Shown here: positions 10,268 through 19,295 of the stretch, one piece after another
Layout: every line of letters starts with the position of its first letter
Position numbering within the stretch: the first letter of the stretch is position 1
Assembly: GCA_002716405.1 (NCBI GenBank)
Contig: PBBA01000002.1
Coordinates: 27,954 to 91,953 of the forward strand
Length of the DNA stretch: 64,000 nt
Reading direction: 5' to 3'
Origin: Chloroflexota bacterium
GTDB lineage: Bacteria; Chloroflexota; Dehalococcoidia; UBA2979
Notes under the pieces: model-generated
What the model saw: the letters and a program-made list of their open reading frames with translations, nothing else
Told to the model about the DNA's origin: nothing
Databases searched by the model: none
Program-made: the position numbers and the translations under genes

Positions 10268-11152
10268 GTGTCCCCTACTATAACTATGCAACAATTACTT
10301 GAATCTGGTGTACATTTTGGACACCAGACACGTAGCTGGAACCCAAACATGCGTCCTTTTATTTTTGGAGAACGCAATGGAGTTCATATCATTGATTTAG
10401 CACAAACAGTGGTGAGGCTTGAGGCTGCACTTGATAAAATAAAAGAAGTCTCAGCTAGTGGTGACAAAGTTCTTTTTGTCGGAACTAAAAAACAAGCCCG
10501 AATGATTATTCAGAGAGAAGCAGAAGGTATTGGAATGCCTTATGTCAATAATCGATGGCTCGGGGGAACTTTAACAAACTTCTCAACTTTGTCAAAACGG
10601 ATCGAATATTACAATGAACTCAGTTCAGGTTTTGATTTGAACGTCAGTGATGAACTTCTTTCATCGGTCTCAGAAGATGAAGCTACTGACATCGAAGTAG
10701 AGAATAAATCTGTAAAACAAACAAAAAAAGAACGTGTAATGCTACAAAAAGAATTTGAGCGATTAACTCGATCTTTTTCAGGGTTAAGATCTTTGGAGCG
10801 CACTCCTGGAGCATTATTCATTGTTGATCCTGCATTGGAAGAAATTGCTGTTCGTGAAGCAAATCGTGCAAAAATTCCCGTTATAGCAATGTGCGATACT
10901 AACGCTAATCCTGATCTAATAGACTATCCCATCCCATCTAATGATGATGCAATTCGAGCAATTGAACTAATGACTAAACTAGTTTCACAAGCTGTTCAAG
11001 AAGGAGTTGCTGTTAGCAATGTCGAACAAGAATTTCAACAAGCTACAGAGTCATCAAGCTCAGAGACAGAAGTGAACACTCCCAACAATTCAAACAACGA
11101 TCAAGTTGAACAACAAGTACAAGTCGAAAATGATTCAGAAGACAATAAATAA
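10268..11152 (+). CDS. rpsB: 30S ribosomal protein S2
   Basis: S2 is a structural protein of the small-subunit head-platform junction that helps recruit S1. It has 294 residues from the GTG at 10268. This start has CAGGAG six bases upstream and gives an N-terminus of the same length as E. coli S2; a TTG further upstream lacks these supports. Conserved ESGVHFGHQTRSWNPNMRPFIFG, NNRWLGGTLTNF and DTNANPD blocks are present. An acidic insertion of roughly 30 residues follows the YYNELSSG segment, and a poly-Ser/Glu/Asn tail of about 50 residues ends the protein. First gene of rpsB-tsf-frr-uppS-cdsA-dxr-rseP. Confidence 0.96.
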   Translation: MSPTITMQQLLESGVHFGHQTRSWNPNMRPFIFGERNGVHIIDLAQTVVRLEAALDKIKEVSASGDKVLFVGTKKQARMIIQREAEGIGMPYVNNRWLGGTLTNFSTLSKRIEYYNELSSGFDLNVSDELLSSVSEDEATDIEVENKSVKQTKKERVMLQKEFERLTRSFSGLRSLERTPGALFIVDPALEEIAVREANRAKIPVIAMCDTNANPDLIDYPIPSNDDAIRAIELMTKLVSQAVQEGVAVSNVEQEFQQATESSSSETEVNTPNNSNNDQVEQQVQVENDSEDNK

Positions 11153-11176
11153 TTATTTTTTAGAACGGATTTTAAT

Positions 11177-11677
11177 GTGGTTACTACAGATGAAATAAAG
11201 CGATTAAGAGAAGAAACTGGCGCCGGTATTATGGACAGCAAACGTGCGCTTGAAGAAGCAAAAGGTGATTTCGACACTGCCAAAAAAATAATTCGAGAAC
11301 AAGGCATTGCTTCTGCAGCAAAAAGATCTGAACGAGAGACTGAGCAAGGAATAGTTCAATCTTACATCCATGGCAATGGTAAAATAGGTGCATTAATCGA
11401 ACTCCAATGTGAAACAGATTTTGTTGCTCGTACAGATACTTTTCAGTCACTAGCACATGATTTAGCTATGCAAGTTGCAGCTATGGATCCACTTGCATTA
11501 ACTGTCGATGACGTTCCTGATGATTTTTCAGGATCAAAAGAATCTCATGCACTTTTAACACAAACTTTTATTAAAGACAGTACTCAGAACGTCAGCGATT
11601 TAATCCAGAGTGCAATAGGACAAACTGGTGAAAATATTAAAATTGCGCGTTTTGTACGATTTGAACTTGGAAAATAA
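11177..11677 (+). CDS. tsf: Translation elongation factor Ts (short form)
   Basis: Nucleotide-exchange factor for EF-Tu. It has 166 residues, far shorter than the 283 of E. coli and below the 196 of Thermus. The UBA-like N-terminal domain (IKRLREETGAGIMDSKRALEEA) and the core with CETDFVART and GENIKIARFVRFELG are intact. The missing part is the second subdomain and dimerisation module. It starts with GTG at 11177 after a weak GGA site. It lies 24 bp after rpsB and is followed by frr, with no pyrH between them. Confidence 0.94.
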   Translation: MVTTDEIKRLREETGAGIMDSKRALEEAKGDFDTAKKIIREQGIASAAKRSERETEQGIVQSYIHGNGKIGALIELQCETDFVARTDTFQSLAHDLAMQVAAMDPLALTVDDVPDDFSGSKESHALLTQTFIKDSTQNVSDLIQSAIGQTGENIKIARFVRFELGK

Positions 11678-11708
11678 TTTTTTTAGGTTCTATTCTTTGG
11701 AGTCAAAA

Positions 11709-12266
11709 ATGAACCATGAAATAGTTTCAGATATGCAAGAACGCACTGGGAAGGCATATGATTCATATGAGAACAGCCTAACGAGCATTCGAACTGGTCG
11801 CGCTAATAGTTCATTAGTTGAACAAATAAATGTTGAACACTACGGACAAAAAATGCCCTTAAATCAATTAGCGACCCTTGGAACACCTGAAGCACAACTA
11901 ATTACTATACAACCTTGGGATAGTAGTGCTCTAGAGCCAATTATGAAAGCATTACAAGCGAGCGAGTTAGGTATTACTCCTCAGAATGATGGAACACTAA
12001 TACGTTTGCCTATCCCCCCTCTCACGGAAGAACGACGCTTAGAAATGGTCAAACAGCTTCATAAAAAAACTGAAGATGCAAGGATTTCCATGAGAAATTC
12101 ACGAAGAACATGTATAGATACAATTAAACAAACCTTGAAAAAAGGGGAGCTCTCCGAGGACGAAGCGCATCAACTTGAAAATGAAATAGAAAAAATTACA
12201 CAAAATCAAATTGAAAAATTAGAACAACTTGGCAGACAAAAAGAACAGGAACTTTTAGTAGTTTGA
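11709..12266 (+). CDS. frr: Ribosome recycling factor
   Basis: Splits post-termination ribosomes together with EF-G. It has 185 residues, identical in length to E. coli RRF. The three-helix-bundle signatures SIRTGRANSSLVEQI, the domain II stretch around ITIQPWD, and RISMRNSRR are present. The ATG at 11709 has GGAG six bases upstream and is preferred over an upstream in-frame ATG that lies within tsf. It is 31 bp from tsf, the place where pyrH (UMP kinase) usually stands. Confidence 0.95.
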   Translation: MNHEIVSDMQERTGKAYDSYENSLTSIRTGRANSSLVEQINVEHYGQKMPLNQLATLGTPEAQLITIQPWDSSALEPIMKALQASELGITPQNDGTLIRLPIPPLTEERRLEMVKQLHKKTEDARISMRNSRRTCIDTIKQTLKKGELSEDEAHQLENEIEKITQNQIEKLEQLGRQKEQELLVV

Positions 12267-12305
12267 TCTTAGTATCCTTTCTTAAGACCAAGGAAAAGTG
12301 ACCTA

Positions 12306-13034
12306 ATGCAAGCCGCACAAACCTACCCATCACATAATGTTGAACATATTCCATATCATGTTGCAATTATCATGGATGGAAATGGACGTTGGGCAAATAT
12401 TCGAAAACTCAATCGCACAGAAGGTCATCAAAAAGGAGCGAAAGCTATCCCAAGTATAGTAAAGGCATTCGGAAAACGTGGTGTAAAAATGCTAACACTA
12501 TTTGGTTTTTCAACAGAAAACTGGGGACGACCAAAATCTGAAATAGATGCCATATTCGGTCTCGCAAAAGATTTCATTGATGAACATCTAGAAGAATTAC
12601 ATCAAGCAGATGTAAAATTAAACCATCTGGGAAGCACTGAAAAATTACCATATTGGCTAAAAAAAAGAGTGCAACATGCTGTACAAAAAACTTCCAATAA
12701 TTCAGCTATGACACTAAACATTGCTTTCAACTATGGTGGTAGAGCAGATATCATTTCAGCTATAAAACAACTTATAGAAGAAGAAATTGCGACAAATGAA
12801 ATTACAGAACGTTCAATCAGTAATCGCCTTGCCACAGCCGGTTTACCTGATCCTGATTTGTTAATACGCACAGGTGGTGAAAATCGCCTGTCGAATTTTC
12901 TAGTATGGGAAGCGACCTATACTGAATATTATTTTACTGAGACACTTTGGCCAGACTTTGGACCATCAGATATTGAAAAAGCGATTACAGAGTACGGAAA
13001 ACGCCAACGCAGATTTGGCCTTGTAGCCGATTAA
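12306..13034 (+). CDS. uppS: Isoprenyl (undecaprenyl) diphosphate synthase
   Basis: Cis-prenyltransferase that extends farnesyl diphosphate with isopentenyl diphosphate to make the lipid carrier for cell-wall precursors. It has 242 residues. The catalytic loop IIMDGNGRWA carries Asp24; GHQKGAKA, the LTLFGFSTENW segment, and the C-terminal PDLLIRTGGENRLSNFLVWEA (in part) complete the family pattern. AAGGAA precedes the ATG. It stands 8 bp before cdsA, joining isoprenoid carrier and phospholipid synthesis in one operon with dxr and ispG downstream. Confidence 0.96.
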   Translation: MQAAQTYPSHNVEHIPYHVAIIMDGNGRWANIRKLNRTEGHQKGAKAIPSIVKAFGKRGVKMLTLFGFSTENWGRPKSEIDAIFGLAKDFIDEHLEELHQADVKLNHLGSTEKLPYWLKKRVQHAVQKTSNNSAMTLNIAFNYGGRADIISAIKQLIEEEIATNEITERSISNRLATAGLPDPDLLIRTGGENRLSNFLVWEATYTEYYFTETLWPDFGPSDIEKAITEYGKRQRRFGLVAD

Positions 13035-13042
13035 AGAGAATA

Positions 13043-13834
13043 TTGCTTTTGTTGAATAAAAGAATAGTTGTAGCAATTATTGGGTTACCGATGACAGTGC
13101 TATTTATACTGTCACCAGAACCAATTTTTGCAGCAATTACAGAAATAATCTTAGCCATCGCAACAATTGAACTCATTAAAAACTGTGTAAATAACAATTC
13201 GAAACACGAACTTTTAATTATGCTTACAGCTGCTGCAACGACTGCATTTATTACTGCGTTTATCCGCGTAGGGGCGCAAGATGGAGTTTGGGTTATAGTA
13301 ATTCCAACTATATTTCTAATATGGTCAATTTTTACATCTTATAATTGGACAAAAACAATATTTTTTTGGTGGATAGCTTCTGTTCTATATATCAGTACAC
13401 TGGGCAGTCATTTTATATTGATTAACCAAATAAATAACGGACAAAATTGGATAATATTAATGTTAGGTATCGTATTCGCGACTGATACTGGAGCCTACAC
13501 AGTAGGAAAGATGTTCGGGAAACATAAATTAATTCCCTCTATCTCACCGAATAAAACTTGGGAAGGCGCAATAGGGGGTTACATAGTAGGTACATTAATA
13601 GGTGGAGGAATTATCTATATACTAAACATCCATTTAAGCACATCTTTAATTGTCTTACTAGTTTGTCCAATAACGGCAATAATCGGTGACATAATCGAAT
13701 CACAAATTAAAAGAAAACTTTCAGTTAAAGATATGTCAAATATTTTACCCGGTCATGGTGGTATCTTAGATCGTATAGATTCTATTTTATTCACTGCACC
13801 ATGGGTCTATTGGATAGTTATATGGATGAACTAA
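13043..13834 (+). CDS. cdsA: Phosphatidate cytidylyltransferase
   Basis: Makes CDP-diacylglycerol from phosphatidate and CTP, the branch point for phosphatidylglycerol and phosphatidylinositol. It has 263 residues with about seven to eight hydrophobic helices. The C-terminal CDS signature is complete: KRKLSVKDMSN followed by ILPGHGGILDRID. SPNKTWEGAIGG is also conserved. No ATG is available; TTG at 13043 (AGAG four bases upstream) or TTG at 13052 are the likely starts. The 3' end overlaps dxr by 13 bp. Its product would feed the phosphatidyltransferase at 26203. Confidence 0.94.
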   Translation: MLLLNKRIVVAIIGLPMTVLFILSPEPIFAAITEIILAIATIELIKNCVNNNSKHELLIMLTAAATTAFITAFIRVGAQDGVWVIVIPTIFLIWSIFTSYNWTKTIFFWWIASVLYISTLGSHFILINQINNGQNWIILMLGIVFATDTGAYTVGKMFGKHKLIPSISPNKTWEGAIGGYIVGTLIGGGIIYILNIHLSTSLIVLLVCPITAIIGDIIESQIKRKLSVKDMSNILPGHGGILDRIDSILFTAPWVYWIVIWMN

Positions 13835-14979
13835 AATCAGTAGCGGTTATAGGCTCCACAGGATCTGTGGGAGAACAAGCTTTAGATGTTATTAGTTCAA
13901 TGCCGGAAAAATTTCATGCCATAGCTCTAGCTGCAGGATCCAATGAAAAGAGGTTAAACGAACAAATAAAACTGTTTCAACCCAAAGCTGTCTTTCTTGC
14001 CAGTGGATTATCTTCAACAACTAACATTACAAAAAAAATATATCAACCCCTAGAAGAAATAGTGGTTAGAGATGATGTAGATATTGTGCTCGCAGCAAGC
14101 TCTGGCCTTGATGGGCTACCCTCTATTATTGCAGCTTTGCGAGCAGGGAAAAAGGTAGCATTAGCTAACAAAGAAGCATTAGTCGTAGGAGGACCTGCAG
14201 TCAGACAGGCGTTAGAATTCGGAAAACCTTATGGCGCAGAATTAAGGCCAGTAGATTCTGAGCATTCGGCTATCTGGCAATGTCTTTGGGGAGAGTCAAT
14301 AGATCAAGTACAACAACTCATTCTAACTGCATCTGGGGGAGCTTTTAGAAACCTCAGTATCTCCGAATTAGATAATGTAACCCCAAATGAAGCTTTAAAG
14401 CACCCTACGTGGCAGATGGGACCCAAAGTCACCATTGATAGTGCAACACTTTTTAACAAAGGTTTAGAAGCTTTAGAGGCACGTTGGTTGTTCGATATTC
14501 CATTAGAAAAGATCGATATACTGCAACATCGTGAAAGTGTCATACACAGTATGGTTGAGTTTATCGACGGATCTGTAAAGGCCCAACTTGGTGTTCCGGA
14601 CATGCGTTTGCCTATTCAAATTGCACTTTCTTATCCTAGTCGACTTCCTATGCAACCTGCACCAAAACTTAATCTAGTAGAATATGAATCATTAAACTTT
14701 TCGAAGGTAAATTCGAAAAAATTTCCTGCATTAGAAATTGTGATCGAAGCAGGGAAACGTGAAGATACGACAGCTGCTGCTTTATCTGGTGCCGATGAAG
14801 TAGCTGTAGCGAATTTTCTGGATGAAAAGTGCCGTTTTACAGATATCGCAAAATTATTACATGAAGTAATTCAAACTCATGAACCGCAAAAAAATCCTAA
14901 TTTAGATGATTTATTAGCTGCAGAAAAATGGGGACGAGACTTCGTTGCTCAAATATTAAATCAAGGTGAAAGAGTTTAA
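13822..14979 (+). CDS. dxr: 1-deoxy-D-xylulose 5-phosphate reductoisomerase
   Basis: First committed step of the non-mevalonate isoprenoid pathway: DXP to 2-C-methyl-erythritol 4-phosphate with NADPH and a divalent metal. It has 385 residues. NADPH loop VAVIGSTGSVGEQALDVI, ANKEALVVGG, metal and substrate segment PVDSEHSAIWQ, LTASGGAF and the GADEVAVANFL helix are all present. I chose ATG 13822, where homologues begin; ATG 13801 would add seven residues. It starts inside cdsA and ends 3 bp before rseP. ispG, a later step of the pathway, follows rseP. Confidence 0.96.
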   Translation: MDELKSVAVIGSTGSVGEQALDVISSMPEKFHAIALAAGSNEKRLNEQIKLFQPKAVFLASGLSSTTNITKKIYQPLEEIVVRDDVDIVLAASSGLDGLPSIIAALRAGKKVALANKEALVVGGPAVRQALEFGKPYGAELRPVDSEHSAIWQCLWGESIDQVQQLILTASGGAFRNLSISELDNVTPNEALKHPTWQMGPKVTIDSATLFNKGLEALEARWLFDIPLEKIDILQHRESVIHSMVEFIDGSVKAQLGVPDMRLPIQIALSYPSRLPMQPAPKLNLVEYESLNFSKVNSKKFPALEIVIEAGKREDTTAAALSGADEVAVANFLDEKCRFTDIAKLLHEVIQTHEPQKNPNLDDLLAAEKWGRDFVAQILNQGERV

Positions 14980-14982
14980 ATA

Positions 14983-16149
14983 ATGAAAATACAAAACACT
15001 TTTACTACCCTAATTATTGCGCTAATTATTGTTGCAGCTTTAATTTTTGCACGAAGCGCTTTTAATTCTGCCATTCTTTTTTTACTTATTATTGTTGCAC
15101 TTGTAATGGCGCATGAAGCAGGACATTTTTTTTCGGCAAAACTCTTTGGCATTTATGTACATGAATTTGGATTAGGGTTTCCACCTAGAATAGCCTCAAT
15201 AAAAAAAGGAGAAACGGAATACACGATCAATGCTATTCCACTTGGAGGATTTGTAAAGCTTGAAGGTGAAGAAAACCCTGAACATCCTAGGTCTTTAGCA
15301 GCAAAACCAAAATGGCAACGCTTTATAGTACTTTTCTCAGGTATAGCAGTGAATTTTCTATTGCCAGTATTTTTGTTCGCATTAGCATTGACTTGGCCGC
15401 ATGAAGTTCCTATAGGAAGAGCAGTAGTTACCTCTTTAATACCTGATGGGCCAGCGGCAATAGCAGGAATTAAAGTAAATGATCAAATTTTTTCAATCGA
15501 TGGTCGTGATGCAAAAAATCTGCCTGAGGCAAGTCGACTTATACGGTTGAAAGTGGGCGAAACTGTCAATGTCACTGTTCGAAGAGATGGTAACTTAATC
15601 AATATCCCTGTATATGCAAGATGGAGTCCCCCTGAAGGACAAGGTCCTACAGGAATAAGCATAGGATATTCTGTCGTTGCTCCTGACGGGAGACCTTTCA
15701 CAGAAAAAGAGTCCCTACCACCTTGGAAATCAATTCCAATGGGCTTTCAGCAGACATGGGATACTCTTATTCTTGTTCGTAATGAAATTGCTTCATGGGG
15801 AGGACAATCAAGTACTCCTCAATTCGCCGGACCAGTTGGGATAGGGCAAACAGTTGGTGAAATAGTTGAAATTCAAGAAAGCCCTATCGAGGCAGTATCA
15901 CCATTACTTGAAATTACCGCTTTACTATCAATAAATTTAGCAATAATTAATTTGTTGCCTTTACCCATGCTTGATGGTGGACGTATATTTTTTCTATTAC
16001 TCGAAGTTATACGTCGAGGTAAAAGGATCAATCCTGAAAAGGAAGCTATCGTCCATACGATTGGTTTTTTTGTCTTTATAGCACTAGCTTTAATTATCAC
16101 TTTTTTTGATATAGCAAGAATTACATCGGGAGAGTCTTTGTTACGCTAA
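14983..16149 (+). CDS. rseP: RIP metalloprotease RseP (site-2 protease)
   Basis: Intramembrane zinc protease of family M50B, which in other bacteria cleaves anti-sigma factors and leftover signal peptides. It has 388 residues. An N-terminal helix precedes the zinc motif H44-EAG-H48; a conserved HxxxF/GF segment follows (YVHEFGLGFPPR), then one PDZ domain at about residues 135-215, and a C-terminal NLLPLPMLDGGRI motif holding the third ligand. Terminal helices end at about residue 380. The dxr-rseP order is common in many phyla. A second M50 protein of a different subfamily is at 55996-56739. Confidence 0.95.
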   Translation: MKIQNTFTTLIIALIIVAALIFARSAFNSAILFLLIIVALVMAHEAGHFFSAKLFGIYVHEFGLGFPPRIASIKKGETEYTINAIPLGGFVKLEGEENPEHPRSLAAKPKWQRFIVLFSGIAVNFLLPVFLFALALTWPHEVPIGRAVVTSLIPDGPAAIAGIKVNDQIFSIDGRDAKNLPEASRLIRLKVGETVNVTVRRDGNLINIPVYARWSPPEGQGPTGISIGYSVVAPDGRPFTEKESLPPWKSIPMGFQQTWDTLILVRNEIASWGGQSSTPQFAGPVGIGQTVGEIVEIQESPIEAVSPLLEITALLSINLAIINLLPLPMLDGGRIFFLLLEVIRRGKRINPEKEAIVHTIGFFVFIALALIITFFDIARITSGESLLR

Positions 16150-16227
16150 TCATTTTTTATTATTACGTACTATAATTTGATCAACTAGTAATACTAGTGA
16201 TTCAAGCTCCATATATGAGGAGATTCG

Positions 16228-17382
16228 ATGAAACAAAGAAATCGCACACGCATAGTTCCTGTGGGGAATATTAAAATTGGAGGAGACTCCCCAATTGCCA
16301 TTCAATCGATGTCTGCAACACGAACACAAGATATAGAAGCAACCATAAGACAATTAAATTTAATCCATGAAGCAGGAGCCGATTTAATCAGAATAGCAAT
16401 TGATTCTAAAGCAGATGTAAAAGCTTTGTCTGTAATACGGGAACAAACACAAAATTTAAATATTAATCTCTCTGTAGATCTCCAAGAAAATTACCGCCTC
16501 ATCTCTGATGTTGCACCTTTAGTTGACAAGGTTAGATACAACCCTGGACATCTACATCATCACGAAAAAGATAAAACAATTTCGCAAAAAGTTGAATTTA
16601 TTGCCAGCATTGCATTCGAAAATAATATCGCCTTAAGGATAGGCGTAAATTGCGGCTCAGTTGATCCAATTCTTAAAGAAAAATTCGGTAAAGATGACGT
16701 GGGGGCAATGGTAGAAAGTGCTTTACAACATACCCAACTGTTAGACGACTTAGGTTTTTATAAATATGTGGTTTCCTTAAAAGACTCAGATTGGCGTAAA
16801 GTTATAGAAGGGAATAGACGTTTTGCTTCTATACGGCCTGAAATACCTTTACACCTTGGAGTGACTGAAGCAGGAATGCCACCAGAAGGAATTATTAAAA
16901 CACGCGTGGCATTTGAACAGCTTATTTCTGAAGGAATTGGAGATACAGTTAGAGTTTCTCTTACATTACCTTTTGATAAAAAAGGAGAGGAAGTGACTGT
17001 AGCACGAGAAATTCTTAAGGATATAGAAAATGGAAGATATAGATCAGTACCTAATAGTCTTGACCAAGGTTTGAATATCATTAGTTGTCCATCGTGCTCT
17101 AGAGTAGAGAATGAAAAGTTCATAGAGCTCGCTCAACAAGTAAAAGTAATGTCTGAATATGCAAAAAACTATGACATTACAGTTGCAGTAATGGGATGTA
17201 GGGTTAATGGTCCTGGCGAGACTGATGATGCCGATATCGGAATGTGGTGTGGTCCTTTGGGAGTGAACCTGAAGCGAGGGGAAGAACTTATCGGACATTT
17301 TGGCTATGATACTGTTTTAGATAAGACAAAAAATTTACTTGATGAAATGATAAATGAGATTGAATCTGTTAAACAAATTTAA
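16228..17382 (+). CDS. ispG: 4-hydroxy-3-methylbut-2-en-1-yl diphosphate synthase (GcpE)
   Basis: Penultimate step of the non-mevalonate pathway: reductive ring opening of MEcPP by a [4Fe-4S] enzyme. It has 384 residues, the short bacterial form. TIM-barrel start [18 protein letters not shown], the KVRYNPGH segment, RIGVNCGS, and the cluster ligands in ISCPSCSR and [13 protein letters not shown] are present. GAGGAG lies five bases before the ATG. It is separated from rseP by 78 bp. A small hairpin follows the stop codon. Confidence 0.96.
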   Translation: MKQRNRTRIVPVGNIKIGGDSPIAIQSMSATRTQDIEATIRQLNLIHEAGADLIRIAIDSKADVKALSVIREQTQNLNINLSVDLQENYRLISDVAPLVDKVRYNPGHLHHHEKDKTISQKVEFIASIAFENNIALRIGVNCGSVDPILKEKFGKDDVGAMVESALQHTQLLDDLGFYKYVVSLKDSDWRKVIEGNRRFASIRPEIPLHLGVTEAGMPPEGIIKTRVAFEQLISEGIGDTVRVSLTLPFDKKGEEVTVAREILKDIENGRYRSVPNSLDQGLNIISCPSCSRVENEKFIELAQQVKVMSEYAKNYDITVAVMGCRVNGPGETDDADIGMWCGPLGVNLKRGEELIGHFGYDTVLDKTKNLLDEMINEIESVKQI

Positions 17383-17396
17383 GCAACTTCGTTGCT
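17382..17396 (+). other. Short hairpin after ispG
   Basis: AGCAAC, loop TTC, GTTGCT form a perfect 6-bp stem that starts in the ispG stop codon. There is no T-tract, so it is at best a weak terminator. Its right arm overlaps the putative -35 of proS. Confidence 0.3.
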
Positions 17397-17420
17397 CAAC
17401 ACTTAAGACACTCTTATCCT
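17392..17420 (+). promoter_or_regulatory. Candidate promoter for a leaderless proS mRNA
   Basis: TTGCTC (17392-17397), a 17-bp spacer and TATCCT (17415-17420). The -10 ends exactly seven bases before the proS ATG, so transcription would start at or next to the start codon. No Shine-Dalgarno is seen before the ATG, which fits. Confidence 0.45.
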
Positions 17421-17427
17421 CAGCGCC

Positions 17428-19155
17428 ATGAGAATGTCTAATCAATTTGGCCGCACTCTCCGTCAAGCACCTGCTGATGCGGAAACAATCTCTCACCAAT
17501 TATTGGTGAGAGCAGGGTTTATAGACCAATTAAGCGCGGGAATTTACTCTTATCTCCCATTAGGATTAAGAGTAAAGAAAAATATTGAAAGTATCATTCG
17601 CAAAGAAATGGATGCTGCAAACGGACTAGAGGTCCTTCTGCCCACCCTTCAACCTGCAGATATATGGGAAACATCTGAACGCCTCTTTACTATGCAAGAC
17701 GTTTTATTCAAACTTGAAGACAAACGTGGACGGACAATGGTTCTGGGCCCTACACACGAAGAGGTAATTACTACTTTATTTTCTAAATTTGCAAATTCCT
17801 ACCGTGATTTACCAAAAATTTTATATCAAATCCAGACAAAACTTCGTGATGAAACTAGGCCACGAGGTGGATTAGTTCGTGTTCGAGAATTCACTATGAA
17901 AGATGCTTACTCTTTTGATTTAGATGAGAAAGGGCTTGATATATCTTATACTTCAATGGTTGATGCCTATCACAAAATTTTCAGTGCCTGTGAGATCCCA
18001 ATAATTTCAGTTGAAGCTGACTCAGGTGCAATAGGTGGAAAAGGCTCACAAGAATTCATATTTCTAACAGATAATGGTGAAGATACTGTACTCATCTGTA
18101 ATCAATGTAATTATGCGGCAAATCAAGAAAAAGCTGAGTTTATTCGTTCAGAGAAAATAAGTACACAACCACTAAATATTGAAAAAATAGAAACTCCTGA
18201 AACAACAACAATAGATCAACTAACGAACTTTCTAAAAATTCACAAAAATGACACGGCAAAAGCAGTACTATATATGGCTATTCCACGGAACGAAGATAAG
18301 CCATTCCCAATTTTTGCAGTTATACGCGGTGATTTAGAAATAAATGAAGTAAAACTAATGAATCTTATTGACGCCAGAGAGTTAACACCTATGACTGATG
18401 AACACCTATCACAGTATGATGTCATCCCTGGATACGCATCTCCCATTGGAATATCATCAGAAATTAGAGTTATTGCTGATATTTCGATCACTGAAACAGA
18501 AAATTTAGTAGCCGGAGCAAATGAAGTAGGCTATCACTTTATAAATACAAATTATTCAAGAGATTGGACCGCAACTGATATAGCAGATATAGCTACAGCA
18601 GATGAAGGGTATATATGTGCAAAATGTATAGGAGAAGAGAAAGGTAACTTAAGAAGTGCCCGTGGAATTGAAATGGGACATGTATTCAGACTTGGGAAAA
18701 CTTACACTTCATACTTTGACACTACTGTACTTGACCAATTTGGAAAACAGTCAACACCTATCATGGGGTGTTATGGGATAGGAATTGATAGAATCCTTTC
18801 CGCAACTGTAGAAGAACATCATGACAAAAATGGCATCATTTGGCCGGAAAAATTATCTCCATACAATATCCACCTTACTGCCCTTAACTTTAATCAAGAT
18901 AGTGCTGTAGCAGAGAAGGCAACTAATCTTTATAAAAGAATTCAAGCAGAAGGATTAAGTGTTTTATTTGACGATCGAGAAGAAAACCCTGGTGTAAAAT
19001 TTAAAGATGCTGATCTGATAGGAATACCAATACGTATTACAGTTTCTAGTCGTAATAATGCAGATAATGTAATCGAATTAAAGCTAAGGCATTCGGAAAC
19101 ATCCGAAAAAATAAGGGATGAAAATATTATTCAAGTTTTACAGCAATTCTTCTAG
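17428..19155 (+). CDS. proS: Prolyl-tRNA synthetase (bacterial type with editing insertion)
   Basis: Charges tRNA-Pro and edits Ala-tRNA-Pro. It has 575 residues, the length of the bacterial-type enzyme with an INS domain. Class II motif 1 lies at about residues 40-75, the catalytic LGPTHEEVITTLF and RDETRPRGGLVRVREFTMKDA (motif 2, in part) follow, then the editing domain at about residues 220-390. Motif 3 is MGCYGIGIDRIL and an anticodon-binding domain ends the protein (VLFDDREENPGVKFKDADLIG in part). The ATG is at 17428; an in-frame ATG two codons later is possible. No ribosome site is visible. Confidence 0.96.
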   Translation: MRMSNQFGRTLRQAPADAETISHQLLVRAGFIDQLSAGIYSYLPLGLRVKKNIESIIRKEMDAANGLEVLLPTLQPADIWETSERLFTMQDVLFKLEDKRGRTMVLGPTHEEVITTLFSKFANSYRDLPKILYQIQTKLRDETRPRGGLVRVREFTMKDAYSFDLDEKGLDISYTSMVDAYHKIFSACEIPIISVEADSGAIGGKGSQEFIFLTDNGEDTVLICNQCNYAANQEKAEFIRSEKISTQPLNIEKIETPETTTIDQLTNFLKIHKNDTAKAVLYMAIPRNEDKPFPIFAVIRGDLEINEVKLMNLIDARELTPMTDEHLSQYDVIPGYASPIGISSEIRVIADISITETENLVAGANEVGYHFINTNYSRDWTATDIADIATADEGYICAKCIGEEKGNLRSARGIEMGHVFRLGKTYTSYFDTTVLDQFGKQSTPIMGCYGIGIDRILSATVEEHHDKNGIIWPEKLSPYNIHLTALNFNQDSAVAEKATNLYKRIQAEGLSVLFDDREENPGVKFKDADLIGIPIRITVSSRNNADNVIELKLRHSETSEKIRDENIIQVLQQFF

Positions 19156-19175
19156 ATATTAATTATGCAAATCTG

Positions 19176-19205
19176 TTGAGGGTCATATAAACAAAGTGAT
19201 ACAAT
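19176..19205 (+). promoter_or_regulatory. Candidate promoter of the nusA-infB-rbfA-truB operon
   Basis: TTGAGG (19176-19181), an 18-bp spacer and TACAAT (19200-19205). The start point would fall near 19212, at the first base of the leader hairpin described in the next entry. Confidence 0.45.
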
Positions 19206-19211
19206 CTAGGT

Positions 19212-19259
19212 GCACACGAGTTTTTTAAAGCGTGGGCTTATACCCGCGTTTTTTTGTGC
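19212..19259 (+). promoter_or_regulatory. Hairpin leader with T-tract before nusA (attenuator-like)
   Basis: The inner stem CGTGGG (19231-19236) pairs with CCCGCG (19243-19248) around CTTATA and runs into seven T at 19249-19255, the form of an intrinsic terminator. An outer stem GCACA (19212-19216) pairs with TGTGC (19255-19259), enclosing the whole element. A GC stem with a T-tract and a closing GTGC is the look of the leader found before rimP-nusA operons in many bacteria. Here it stands directly before nusA, 37 bases from its start codon. It could instead terminate read-through from proS. Confidence 0.5.
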
Positions 19260-19295
19260 TTTTATGTAAATACTAAGTGAGTTTATTGATTATTT

